Assembly (NCBI RefSeq): GCF_009299795.1
Contig: NZ_VIGP01000005.1
Coordinates: forward strand, 124,001-188,000
From: Brachybacterium subflavum
Lineage (GTDB): Bacteria; Actinomycetota; Actinomycetes; Actinomycetales; Dermabacteraceae
DNA: 64,000 nucleotides
Direction of reading: 5' to 3'
The position numbers were made by a program, and so were the translations under genes. The notes under the pieces are model-generated. The model did not search any database. It was not told the origin of the DNA and saw only the letters and a list, made by a program, of their open reading frames with translations. This document shows positions 45,161-53,951 of the stretch, piece by piece (positions within the stretch are counted from its first letter, which is position 1; each line of letters opens with the position of its first letter).

Positions 45161-45220
45161 TTCCTTCTGGGCGGCTCCCCTTCCTTCTGAGCGACTCCCC
45201 CTCCTGCTGGGCGACTCCCA
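45161..45220. repeat. Three tandem 20-bp units
   Basis: Units TTCCTTCTGGGCGGCTCCCC, TTCCTTCTGAGCGACTCCCC and a third related copy start at 45161, 45181 and 45201. They lie just after the stop of the lamin-tail-like gene and before the hairpin at 45247. Confidence 0.9.
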
Positions 45221-45246
45221 CTTCCCACGGGGACGAGAGTTCTTCC

Positions 45247-45275
45247 GACCGCGTGCTTCCGCAGCACGCGGTCGA
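45247..45275. terminator. Hairpin with perfect 12-bp stem, 5-nt loop
   Basis: CGACCGCGTGCT at 45247-45258 pairs exactly with 45264-45275 around TCCGC. It lies between the convergent lamin-tail-like gene and the disrupted gene at 45318, so it can serve as a terminator in both directions. Confidence 0.8.
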
Positions 45276-45317
45276 AGTGCGATCGTCACCGGGCTCAGCC
45301 ACCCCGGCCGCCCTCCC

Positions 45318-46515
45318 TCACACATGGCCCACGCGGTCGATCCATAGCGAGGGACGCCGCTCGTGCAGCCGCGTCACCACGGCATCGATGCGCTCGGCCG
45401 ACGGCGCCCGCCCTCCACGCTCACGCATCGTGCGCGCGAGGCGATGCAGGAAGCGCGAGGGACGGTGCCCGTCGCGGGCCGTCGTGCGCGCGAGGTGCCA
45501 TCCGTAGGAGGCGAGCTCATCCCGACGCGCTTCATCGTCCTGCCACTGCCCGCGCCGTGTCCGATGCTCGTCGCCGTCGTACTCGAGCCCGATCCTCAGC
45601 CCGCTCCAGCCGTTGTCGACGAAACGGTGCATGCCCCGTGCGAGGGTCGACGACCTCCAGGTTCGGCACCGGCTCGCCGAAACCTGCCTCGACCACGAGC
45701 AGCCGAGTCAGCGTCTCGCCCGGAGAACGCACCCCGGCGCGCGCCGACTGCGCCGCCCGACGAAGCGCGGCAACGCCGCGCATCCCCGACATCTGCGCAG
45801 CGAAGTCCTGGACATCGCCAAGGGACACGCGCCGCACCAGGGTCTCGCCCGCGATGACGGCATCGATCACGGCGACCACATCCCAGACCGGCATCATCGT
45901 CGCGAGATCCAGGAGCGTGCGCAGAGGAGATGTCACGACGAGCGCGCCGGCTCGGGCGATCGGGACATCGATATCGGAGCGATGAACTGCGACGTTGTCA
46001 TGCGCTCCCACACCGGACGGACCGGAGCGCCCGACCCAGCAGTGCAGCAGGGGAAGACGCGGACCGGGAGGGTGCGGAGAAGGCGGGGGCGCGGCAGGAA
46101 CCCGTGGGCCACGCCCACCCAGGACGGCGGGGGCATCGGAGCCCGCGGGGTGTCGACGTCGGGCCATGTCATCGGCGCCCGGGTCGTAACGAACCGAGGG
46201 GATGCTGAGCGACCCATCAGGCCCCGAGCCCGCCGCCTTCCCGAGAAGGCCCACCCCGTTCTCCAGCCGAGCGGGAAGAGGCATTCCCCCATGAAGAGCC
46301 GCCGTCGTGTGGCTGATGATCGCACCGGGAACGATCCGTCTCTGCAGCACGCTGGCCATCGCGGTGAGCAGCGGCGGCGGGGACGCGAGCGCGTGGTACC
46401 CGGGGAAGACGCGCACGAAATCTGACGAGGCGAGTCGTCGTTGATGGACGCCGACCTCCTGCCATGCCGTGCGGTGCAGGATCGCGCCACGGTATCGATC
46501 GAACGGGGTCGGCAT
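45318..46515 (-). pseudogene. Frameshifted AbiEi-like / DUF559-like gene
   Basis: Two overlapping minus-strand frames make one protein. The upstream part (46515 to about 45640) has an AbiEi-antitoxin-like winged-helix region and TSPLRTLLDLA, ending in PNLEVVDPRTGH. The downstream part continues in another frame from 45632 with HRFVDNGW, LEYDGDEHRTRRGQW and DELASYGWHLARTTARD, the PD-(D/E)XK nuclease-like DUF559 pattern. The break lies within about ten bases near 45629-45638. Such proteins are common and multi-copy in actinobacteria; function is unclear. The start is uncertain (ATG at 46515 or 46584). A sequencing error is possible, otherwise this copy is dead. Confidence 0.75.
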
Positions 46516-46733
46516 GCCCGAGAACGTATCGACGGTCGCGACGAAGCGCGTGGAGAGCTCGAGCCCTGTGGACACCGGAGGCATGGGGAGGAACCGCACG
46601 GCACGCGTGGCGAGACCCCACGCGTCTGCACCCGCCCATGCACCCGGGAGTCCCTCCGGCACCCGCTCGCTCCCCGTTCTTCCAGGATCCGTGCCGAGAA
46701 CGGCCCGATCTGGCACGTTCTCTGACCAGTGGC

Positions 46734-46795
<62 letters not shown>

Positions 46796-46828
46796 AGCCG
46801 GTGAGCAGGTGCCGATCAGGCCGCGCGA

Positions 46829-46834
46829 TAGACT
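46829..46834 (+). promoter_or_regulatory. -10 box for the CPA1 antiporter gene
   Basis: TAGACT in GCGATAGACTGGGCGG is close to the actinobacterial -10 consensus. The expected start is about 108 bases before the ATG at 46949, which has its own GGAG site. No convincing -35 was found. Confidence 0.5.
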
Positions 46835-46948
46835 GGGCGGGCTCCCGCGACCTCGGACCGCGCCGGCGGTGTGCGTCCTCTCGCCCGAAGCCACTGCCCG
46901 CCCGCCGCCGACCCTGCGCGCCGGCCGCCGACCCTCCTGGAGCCGCCC

Positions 46949-48604
46949 ATGATCAACCTGGCGCTGGTCATCGGCCTGCTCGCCGTCACCGTCGTCTGCG
47001 TCGCCCTGGGCGAGCGCCTGCGGCTCCCCTATCCGATCCTCATGCTCCTGGCGAGCTCCGCGATCGCCTGCATCCCCGGCCTCCAGCATCTGGAGATCGA
47101 CCAGGACCTGATCCTGCCCCTGTTCCTGCCGCCGCTGCTGTTCGCGACCGCGCAGAAGACCGACTGGTCCGTCTTCCGCTTCCGCTGGCGCACCCTGCTG
47201 TTCCTCGCCGTCGGGCTCACGGCGACCACGGCCCTGCTCGTGGCGGGCGCCGTGTGGGTGCTCGTGCCGGCCGTGTCCTTCCCGCTCGCGCTGATGGTGG
47301 GCGCGATGGTCGCCCCTCCCGATCCGGTCGCGGTCGAGGCCGTCGCCGGACCCGCGCGGATGCCGCGTCGCCTGCTGTCGATCCTGCAGACCGAGGGCCT
47401 GTTCAACGACGCCGTCGCGATCGTGCTGTTCACCTCCGCGCTGAGCGCCCTGTCCGGTCCGGACACCCTGAGGCTGGGCCAGGGGGTGGGCCTCGTGGTG
47501 AGCTTCTTCGTGGGCGCCGCGATCGCCGTCGCGATCGGCCTCGTGATCGGCTTCCTCTACCGCTTCGCCTCGCACCGCGTGACGACGACCGCCGCGCGCA
47601 CCGCGATGAGCGTCGTCGTCCCCTTCGCCGCCTACATGCTCGCCGAGGAGCTGCACGCCTCCGGGGTGATCGCCGTGGTGGTCACCGCGCTGGAGACCCG
47701 ACGCCGCGCCCGCGCGGAGGACTCCGAGGCACGGATCTCGCGCGCGACCTTCTGGGATGTGGCGAATCTTCTGGTCACCGGCCTCGCCTTCGGTCTGATG
47801 GGGATGCAGCTGCGCGACATCGTCGCCCACGAGGGCGCGGACGTGCTCCGCTACCTCCCGGTCGCGGGCGTGGCCTGCGTGATCGTGGTGGCGGTGCGCC
47901 TGGTGGGCATGCTCCTGATCAAGCCGATCGCCCGCTTCGACGCCGGCGAGAACCTCTCGCTCAAGGACTCCACGGTCCTCACCTGGTGCGGGATGCGCGG
48001 CCTGGCGACCCTGGCCCTGGCCCTGGCGATCCCCACCTCGGGCGTGTCCGGGGCGGAGGCCGACGCCCGCAACATGATGGTGATCGTCGCCTGCTCGGTG
48101 CTGCTGGTGACCCTGGTGCCGACGGGCCTCGTGCTGGGCTGGCTGCTGCGCCTGCTCAAGCTCCAGGACGACGGCACGGTCGCCGACCAGGAGATCGCCG
48201 AGCTCACCCATCGTGCGCAGCGCGCCGCACTCGGTGCGATCCACGAGCGCTTCGAGGAGACCGGCGAACTCACCGAGGAGCAGATGCGCGCGGTGAAGAA
48301 GCGCTTCAAGGGCCTGCGTCAGGAGCTGGACTCCACGACGCAGGCGATGAGCGCGATCAATCCGGACGGCTCCCCGCTGGATCCCGAGGCGCAGAAGGCC
48401 CTCGCGGCACGGCGCAAGAAGATGAAGCGCGGGCGCGAGCTCATGGTCGCCGCGCAGACCGTGGGCCTGGACGCCGCGCGCACCGAGGTGCTCTCGGCAC
48501 GCTCGGAGCCCGGGATCGATCCCGAGGCGGCCGACGTGGTGCTGCGCCAGCTGGACCTGCAGATGCTCGCGGCCCCGCCGCGCATGCGCGCCCGCAAGCA
48601 CTGA
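46949..48604 (+). CDS. CPA1 family Na+/H+ antiporter
   Basis: A 551-residue antiporter of the monovalent cation:proton antiporter-1 family. About twelve membrane segments fill residues 1-400. The ion-binding region is seen in GAMVAPPDPVAVEAV near 130 and LQTEGLFNDAVAIVLF near 155, where the Asp in FND is essential in relatives. WCGMRGLATLALALAIP near 350 is the conserved late motif. A cytoplasmic tail of about 150 charged residues follows. The ATG at 46949 has a GGAG site; earlier in-frame ATGs give an unlikely Arg/Pro leader. It exports Na+ (or K+) in exchange for protons. Confidence 0.92.
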   Translation: MINLALVIGLLAVTVVCVALGERLRLPYPILMLLASSAIACIPGLQHLEIDQDLILPLFLPPLLFATAQKTDWSVFRFRWRTLLFLAVGLTATTALLVAGAVWVLVPAVSFPLALMVGAMVAPPDPVAVEAVAGPARMPRRLLSILQTEGLFNDAVAIVLFTSALSALSGPDTLRLGQGVGLVVSFFVGAAIAVAIGLVIGFLYRFASHRVTTTAARTAMSVVVPFAAYMLAEELHASGVIAVVVTALETRRRARAEDSEARISRATFWDVANLLVTGLAFGLMGMQLRDIVAHEGADVLRYLPVAGVACVIVVAVRLVGMLLIKPIARFDAGENLSLKDSTVLTWCGMRGLATLALALAIPTSGVSGAEADARNMMVIVACSVLLVTLVPTGLVLGWLLRLLKLQDDGTVADQEIAELTHRAQRAALGAIHERFEETGELTEEQMRAVKKRFKGLRQELDSTTQAMSAINPDGSPLDPEAQKALAARRKKMKRGRELMVAAQTVGLDAARTEVLSARSEPGIDPEAADVVLRQLDLQMLAAPPRMRARKH

Positions 48605-48647
48605 AACGGAGCCAGCGGGGACGGGCGGCCGCCGGCCGGCGCGCGCA

Positions 48648-48738
48648 GGCCGGGCCAGGCCGGGCCAGGCCGGGTCGGGTCGGGTCGGGCCAGGCCAGGC
48701 CAGGCCGGACCAGGCCTGGCCAGGCCTGGCCGGGTCGG
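48648..48738. repeat. Degenerate CCGGGCCAGG / CGGGT tandem repeats
   Basis: About 90 bp made of CAGGCCGGGC, CGGGT and CAGGCCTGGC units fill the gap between the convergent antiporter and lactate dehydrogenase genes. CCAGGCCTGGCC self-complementarity allows hairpins that could end both transcripts. Confidence 0.85.
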
Positions 48739-48760
48739 CGATCCTCAGGCGCCTCGGCCC

Positions 48761-50023
48761 TCAGGCCCCGGCGCCCTCGTGCACCCCCGGCTGGGGGATC
48801 GGCTCGAGGTCGCGCAGCTGGGTGACGTGGCGCGGCTCGAGCTCCTCGATCGAGTGCACCTGGAGCAGGCGCATGGTGCGGGCGACCTCCTCCGAGAGGA
48901 TCTCGATGGTGCGGTCCACGCCGCGCCGGCCGCCGGCCATGAGTCCGTAGAGGTAGGCGCGGCCCACGAGCGTGAAGTCGGCGCCGAGCGCCATCGCGGC
49001 GACCACGTCGGAGCCGTGCATGATGCCGGTGTCCACGATGATCTCCGTGGCCGAGCCGACCTCGCGCTTGACCTCGGGCAGCAGGTGGAAGGGCACGGGC
49101 GCGCGGTCCAGCTGGCGGCCGCCGTGGTTGGACAGCACGATCGCGTCGACGCCGAGGTCGGCGAGCTTCTTGGCGTCCTCGACGTTCTGCACGCCCTTGA
49201 TGGCGATCTTCCCGGGCCACATCTCCCGGATCTCGCGCAGGTCGTCGTAGTCGATCGACGGGTCCATCGCGGAGTCCAGCAGCTCGCCGACGGTGCCGCC
49301 CGTGGAGGTGAGCGAGGCGAACTCGAGCTTCGGTGTGGTCAGGAAGTCGATCCACCACCAGGGTCGCGGGATCGCGTTGATGACCACGCCCGGGGTGAGC
49401 TGCGGCGGGATCGAGAAGCCGTTCTTCTTGTCGCGCAGGCGGGCTCCCGCGATGGGGGTGTCGACGGTGAAGAAGAGGGTGTCGAAGCCGGCCTTCGCGG
49501 CGCGCTCGACGAGTCCGTAGGAGATCGACCGGTCCTTCATGACGTAGAGCTGATACCAGTTGCGCCCGTGCGGATTCGTGGCGTGCACGTCCTCGATCGA
49601 GGTGGTGCCCAGCGTGGACAACGTGAACGGGATCCCGGCGGCGCCCGCGGCGCCCGAGCCGGCGATCTCGCCCTCGGTCTGCATGAGCCGGGTGAAGCCC
49701 GTGGGCGCGATGCCGAAGGGCTGCGCCGAGGAGCCGCCGAGGATCTGCGCGCTGGTGTCGACGTGGGAGACGTCGGTGAGGATGCCGGCGTGGAACTCGA
49801 CGTCCTCGAAGGCCTTGCGGGCACGGTTCATCGAGATCTCGCGCTCGGCCCCGCCGTCGGTGTAGTCGAAGGCCGCGGCCGGGGTGCGGCGCTTGGCGAT
49901 CGCCCGCAGGTCGTAGATCGACTGCGCCTTCTCCAGGCGGGTGCCCGTGAAGTCGAGCGAGGGCTTGCGGAACTTCATCAGCTCGAAGATCTCGGCGGGC
50001 TTGGGGAACTGGCGGGTGACCAT
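48761..50023 (-). CDS. lldD: L-lactate dehydrogenase (FMN, quinone-dependent) LldD
   Basis: A 420-residue FMN-dependent alpha-hydroxy-acid dehydrogenase. [21 protein letters not shown] near 45, [46 protein letters not shown] FMN/substrate motifs and [10 protein letters not shown] are intact, including the catalytic His. Length matches corynebacterial LldD, which oxidises L-lactate to pyruvate and feeds electrons to menaquinone. Mandelate or glycolate oxidases are the alternatives. The ATG at 50023 has a perfect GGAGG site; an ATG upstream adds residues unlike the family. No lactate permease or regulator is adjacent. Confidence 0.9.
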   Translation of the reverse strand: MVTRQFPKPAEIFELMKFRKPSLDFTGTRLEKAQSIYDLRAIAKRRTPAAAFDYTDGGAEREISMNRARKAFEDVEFHAGILTDVSHVDTSAQILGGSSAQPFGIAPTGFTRLMQTEGEIAGSGAAGAAGIPFTLSTLGTTSIEDVHATNPHGRNWYQLYVMKDRSISYGLVERAAKAGFDTLFFTVDTPIAGARLRDKKNGFSIPPQLTPGVVINAIPRPWWWIDFLTTPKLEFASLTSTGGTVGELLDSAMDPSIDYDDLREIREMWPGKIAIKGVQNVEDAKKLADLGVDAIVLSNHGGRQLDRAPVPFHLLPEVKREVGSATEIIVDTGIMHGSDVVAAMALGADFTLVGRAYLYGLMAGGRRGVDRTIEILSEEVARTMRLLQVHSIEELEPRHVTQLRDLEPIPQPGVHEGAGA

Positions 50024-50213
50024 GGGACCTCCTGTGTGCGGGGTGCGGTGCCTGCGCATCGCTTCTGGGTCTTTCGGGGAGCGTGGGGCCGACGATCGGG
50101 CGGGTATCTCGGGTCGGGCGATCGGGCGGGCGTCGCCGGGCGGGCCGATGAGGACGGGCGCCGTGGATCGGCGCGGCCGGTCCGACGGGACGAGCCGCCG
50201 TCGGCCGCCCCTC

Positions 50214-52376
50214 TCAGCGTGTCACGAGCTCGAGCACCGGCACGCCGGGCGGGGTGAAGCCGAAGACCTGGCCGTAGAAGGACAGCGAGGACTCGGTCGC
50301 GCGGATGATGCTCTCCGCCTTGCGGAAGCCGTGCTGCTCGCCGGCGAACAGCAGATAGGCGTGCGGGATGCCCTTGGCGGCGAGCGCGTCGCGGAACATC
50401 TCGGACTGGCTGGGCGGGACGATGCGGTCCTCGTCGCCCTGCAGGAGCAGCACGGGGCACTCGAGCTCGTCGACGTGGCTGAGCGGGGCGCGCTCGACGT
50501 ACAGGTCCTTCCGCTCGGGGTAGGGGCCGACGAGCCCGTCGATGTAGCGGGACTCGAAGTCATGGGTGTCGCGGATGAAGTTCTCGAGCTCGGCGACCCC
50601 GAAGCTGGAGACGCCGGCGGAGAAGGTGCTGGTGCGGGTCAGGCACGCGAGCGTGGTCCAGCCTCCCGCGCTGCCGCCCTCGATCCCGAGGCGCTGCCCG
50701 TCGGCCAGGCCCGAGTCGACCAGGTGGTCCATGACGGCGACGGTGTCGGCGACGTCGACCACGCCCCACCGGCCCTTGAGGCGATCGCGGTAGGCGCGGC
50801 CGTACCCGATGGAGCCGCCGTAGTTGACCTCGACCACGCCGATCCCGCGCGAGGTGTAGTAGGCGACCGGGAGGCTGAGCACGGGAGGGACGACCGAGGT
50901 CGGGCCGCCGTGGACCCGGGCGATGACCGGCGGGAGCTCGTCGGCCGGGCCCTCGATGCCGCTCTGGCGCGGGGCGAACCAGATCGCGTGGACGGAGCCG
51001 CCGCCCGGCAGCGGCACCTCGATCTCCTCGGCGCTGGGGAGGACGTCGGGGTCGGGGGCGTCGTCCCGCGAGGAGCGCACCTGGTGGACGGCGCCCATGT
51101 GCGGGGCGGCGAACCCGCCCTCGATGCGGGTGAGGCAGATGGCGGAGAAGCGGGCCGGGGAGGCGCCGAGCAGGGCGAGCGCGCCGTCCTCGCGCACGTC
51201 CATACCGGCGATGGAGGTCAGCGGCAGGTCGAGGTCGGCTACCTCGCCGCTGGAGACCGTGAGCACCCCCAGGGTCTCGCCGGCGTGCCCATGGGCGACC
51301 AGCGCGTGATCGTCGTCGAGCACCGCGTACCAGGTGGTGCCCAGTGCCCACATGGAGCCGGCGAACTCCTGCTGCGCGAAGGGCGAGTCCGCGGGGAGCA
51401 CGGCGCGGCTGCCGTCTGCCGCGGACCACACGCGCGGGTTCCACCAGCCGGACTCGTCGGAGACGAACAGCAGACGCTCCGAATCCAGCCACTCGGGCTG
51501 GACGACGGAGATCTCGGGGTCCCCCTCGGCCACGGGACCGCCGGCGATGACCTCGCCGGCCCCGGCGCTGCCGCCGATGAGCGGGGCGACGTGCAGGAGC
51601 GTGCCGTCCCAGGGCATCTGCGGGTGCTCCCAGCTGATCCAGGCCACGCGCGTGCCGTCGGGGCTGAGCCGCGGGTAGGCGACGAAGCGGGAGGCGGGGG
51701 TGACGCGGCGGATCGCGCCCGCGTCCTCGGCGGCCGAGCCGTCCAGCGGGACGGCGGCGACGTAGCGCTCGATGTGCGGGGCGCCGTCCGGATCCGGGTG
51801 CGGTCCCTCGGCGCCGCCCGTGTGGTCCTCGCAGATCCACCAGACCTCGCGGGAGCCGTCCGCCAGGGTCACCGGGGTGGGGCAGGCCCAGCGCAGCGAG
51901 GGCCCGTGGGCGGTCTCGACCTCAGGGCCGACGGGCGTCAGGGGGCGCGGGTCCTGCCCCTCGGTGAACGCGTAGACCCGCTGGTCGGCGAAGTTCACGA
52001 ACAGCACGAGGGGGTCGCGGCGCACGGCATCGCCGGTCTCGCCGCGATCGCCGCCCTCGGCGAGGTCGCCCGGGACGGCGACCCACGAGCCCCCGCCGTA
52101 CTCGTGCACGCGGGAGCGGGCGTTGTAGGGCGCGGGCAGCACGGTGACCGTGCCGGCGTCCTCGGTCCTCGGCGCGAGCGGAGTCCCGTCGGCGGGGGCG
52201 GCGACGGGACCGGCGCTGCGCACGATCGCCTGGCGTCCGCCCTCGGCGGCGATGCCCTCGAGCCACCACAGCTGCTCGCCGACGAACGCCGGGCCGCCCA
52301 GCCGCGCTCCCCCGGTGGCGAGCTGCTGGGCGGTGATGGGCGAGGGCCAGGTGCCGTAGGGGAGCGTCGTCGTCAT
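50214..52376 (-). CDS. S9 family (prolyl oligopeptidase) serine peptidase
   Basis: A 720-residue S9-type peptidase. The first 420 residues show beta-propeller repeats ([29 protein letters not shown]). The catalytic alpha/beta hydrolase domain holds Ser569 in GGSAGGWTT, Asp650 in [11 protein letters not shown] and His682 in GEQHGF. Members cut short peptides after proline or small residues, usually as intracellular oligopeptidases or acylaminoacyl peptidases. The ATG at 52376 follows a TACTCT -10 box by six bases, so it is probably leaderless. Its start lies only 46 bp from that of the divergent NYN gene. Confidence 0.9.
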   Translation of the reverse strand: MTTTLPYGTWPSPITAQQLATGGARLGGPAFVGEQLWWLEGIAAEGGRQAIVRSAGPVAAPADGTPLAPRTEDAGTVTVLPAPYNARSRVHEYGGGSWVAVPGDLAEGGDRGETGDAVRRDPLVLFVNFADQRVYAFTEGQDPRPLTPVGPEVETAHGPSLRWACPTPVTLADGSREVWWICEDHTGGAEGPHPDPDGAPHIERYVAAVPLDGSAAEDAGAIRRVTPASRFVAYPRLSPDGTRVAWISWEHPQMPWDGTLLHVAPLIGGSAGAGEVIAGGPVAEGDPEISVVQPEWLDSERLLFVSDESGWWNPRVWSAADGSRAVLPADSPFAQQEFAGSMWALGTTWYAVLDDDHALVAHGHAGETLGVLTVSSGEVADLDLPLTSIAGMDVREDGALALLGASPARFSAICLTRIEGGFAAPHMGAVHQVRSSRDDAPDPDVLPSAEEIEVPLPGGGSVHAIWFAPRQSGIEGPADELPPVIARVHGGPTSVVPPVLSLPVAYYTSRGIGVVEVNYGGSIGYGRAYRDRLKGRWGVVDVADTVAVMDHLVDSGLADGQRLGIEGGSAGGWTTLACLTRTSTFSAGVSSFGVAELENFIRDTHDFESRYIDGLVGPYPERKDLYVERAPLSHVDELECPVLLLQGDEDRIVPPSQSEMFRDALAAKGIPHAYLLFAGEQHGFRKAESIIRATESSLSFYGQVFGFTPPGVPVLELVTR

Positions 52377-52422
52377 GGGGCCAGAGTATGCCGGGGAACT
52401 GTCCGGAGGGCAGACTGGGCCC
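52377..52422. promoter_or_regulatory. 46-bp bidirectional leaderless promoter
   Basis: On the minus strand TACTCT (52383-52388) ends six bases before the peptidase ATG. On the plus strand CAGACT (52411-52416) ends six bases before the NYN gene ATG. The -35 regions must overlap the opposite unit, so RNA polymerase may not be able to use both at once. Confidence 0.6.
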
Positions 52423-53643
52423 ATGGCAGACTCCACCGACCCCCGCGTCGCCGTCTACCTGGACTTCGACAACATCGTCATGTCCTGGTACGACCGCGTC
52501 CACGGGCGGCATTCCTTCAGCCGCGACCGCCAGAAGATCGCCGCGGATCCCACCGACCCCGAGGTCTCCGAGCGCCTCGCCGAGGCGACGGTCGACGTGG
52601 GCGCGCTCATCGACCATGCCGCGTCCTTCGGCTCCATCATGCTGACCAGGGCGTACGCCGACTGGTCGGCGCCCGTGAACGCCGAGTACCGCTCGCAGCT
52701 CGTCGCGCGCGCCGTGGACCTCGTCCAGCTCTTCCCCGCCGCCGCGTACGCGAAGAACGGGGCGGACATCCGCCTGGCCGTCGACACCGTCGAGGACTGC
52801 TTCCGCATCCCCGACCTCACCCATGTCGTGATCGTCGCCGGGGACAGCGACTACGTCCCCCTCGCCCAGCGCTGCAAGCGCCTGGGCACCTACGTCGCCG
52901 CGGTGGGCGTCGCCGGATCGACCGCGAAGTCCCTGGCCGCGGCCTGCGACCAGTTCGACTCCTACGAGACGCTGCCCGGCGTCGAGCTGCCCGAGAAGCC
53001 CGCGAAGTCCCGCTCCTCGCGCGGCGGCTCCGGCGCGAAGAAGGGCCGGGGCGGGCCCGACGGCGCGAACGGGTCCGACGGCACGAGCGGGTCCGACGGC
53101 ACGGGCGCCACCGGCGCCGGGTCCACCGGATCCGAGGCGACCGAGAGCGCGGACTCCGCCGCCAGGGGATCGAAGGGCACCAAGGGCTCCGCCGGGAACG
53201 GCGGGAAGAGCGGCAAGCACAAGGGCTCCGAGCGCGGGGCCGACGGGGCAGACCAGCCGGCCCAGGCCGATGCAGCCGACGCCCTCGCCTCCGATCCGGA
53301 CCTCGACGCGCTGGATGCGGATCTGGACATCGACGACTCCGACGACGTCAGCCCCGAGGAGGCGCAGGCGGCGGCGAGCAGGCTGCTGGGCCGCGCCCTG
53401 CAGCTGGGCGAGCGGGACGACACCGAGTGGCTGCACAGCTCGCTCGTGAAGACGTACATGCGCCGCATGGACCCCTCGTTCAGCGAGAAGCTGCTGGGCT
53501 TCCGCTCATTCTCCGACTTCCTCAAGGCCAACGACGACATCGCCGAGCTCGAGGAGACCGGGCACGAGCGCCTGGTGCGCGCGATCGAGCCGCCCGTGAA
53601 GCAGACGACCAAGCGCTCCGGCAGGCGACGCCGCACCAGCTGA
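52423..53643 (+). CDS. NYN domain protein with OST-HTH/LOTUS-like C-terminus
   Basis: A 406-residue protein. Residues 8-165 are a NYN/LabA-type (PIN-like) nuclease domain with acidic residues in AVYLDFDNIVM (Asp14, Asp16) and VVIVAGDSDYVPLAQRC near 140. Residues 195-315 are a Gly/Ser/Asp-rich, low-complexity linker. Residues about 320-390 (SSLVKTYMRRMDPSFSEKLLGF, FSDFLKA) match the OST-HTH/LOTUS fold, an RNA-binding module found with NYN domains. The likely role is RNA cleavage or decay. The ATG at 52423 follows CAGACT by six bases; a GGAGGG is present but 13 bases away. Confidence 0.87.
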   Translation: MADSTDPRVAVYLDFDNIVMSWYDRVHGRHSFSRDRQKIAADPTDPEVSERLAEATVDVGALIDHAASFGSIMLTRAYADWSAPVNAEYRSQLVARAVDLVQLFPAAAYAKNGADIRLAVDTVEDCFRIPDLTHVVIVAGDSDYVPLAQRCKRLGTYVAAVGVAGSTAKSLAAACDQFDSYETLPGVELPEKPAKSRSSRGGSGAKKGRGGPDGANGSDGTSGSDGTGATGAGSTGSEATESADSAARGSKGTKGSAGNGGKSGKHKGSERGADGADQPAQADAADALASDPDLDALDADLDIDDSDDVSPEEAQAAASRLLGRALQLGERDDTEWLHSSLVKTYMRRMDPSFSEKLLGFRSFSDFLKANDDIAELEETGHERLVRAIEPPVKQTTKRSGRRRRTS

Positions 53644-53674
53644 GACGACTCGCCGGCCATCACGATCGGTCGAC

Positions 53675-53711
53675 GCGATCGACCGTCGCGATCGACCGTC
53701 GCGATCGGTCG
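53675..53711. repeat. 13-bp tandem repeats centred on CGATCG
   Basis: GCGATCGACCGTC occurs exactly at 53675-53687 and 53688-53700, and a third diverged copy GCGATCGGTCGCC follows at 53701. A further CGATCGGTCGAC lies just before. All contain the palindrome CGATCG. Confidence 0.9.
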
Positions 53712-53712
53712 C

Positions 53713-53769
53713 CGAGAGGTGAGTTGTTGTCCTCATGGAGCCCGAATAAGAGCAACAACTCACCTCTCG
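53713..53769. terminator. Hairpin with perfect 17-bp stem
   Basis: CGAGAGGTGAGTTGTTG at 53713-53729 pairs exactly with 53753-53769 around a 23-base loop. It lies 70 bp after the NYN gene stop. The stem is unusually AT-rich for this DNA. It probably ends transcription, though the length suggests a repeat element. Confidence 0.7.
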
Positions 53770-53951
53770 ATGCTGGGCCCGTCGACCGGCCCCGGCTGCG
53801 CTCGTCCTCTCGCCCGACCGAGGCCCAGGACTGCGCTCGCGCGTTCCGGCTCGAGGATCGCCCGCACTCCTTCCGGCCCCTTGACGCCCGGCCGCGCCCG
53901 GCGCATGCTCGACGTGTGCGGCTTTCCGCACACGTCCCGGCGGAGGTCCCG

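Larger units (their letters stand above)
53644..53951. other. 308-bp gap with repeats and a hairpin
   Basis: No gene is supported. It holds CGATCG-containing 13-bp repeats (53675-53711), a long hairpin (53713-53769), and then about 180 bp without clear structure before the HTH-SRPBCC gene. The sequence TTGACGC at 53881 may be a -35 element, but I cannot pair it with a -10 box. Confidence 0.5.
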
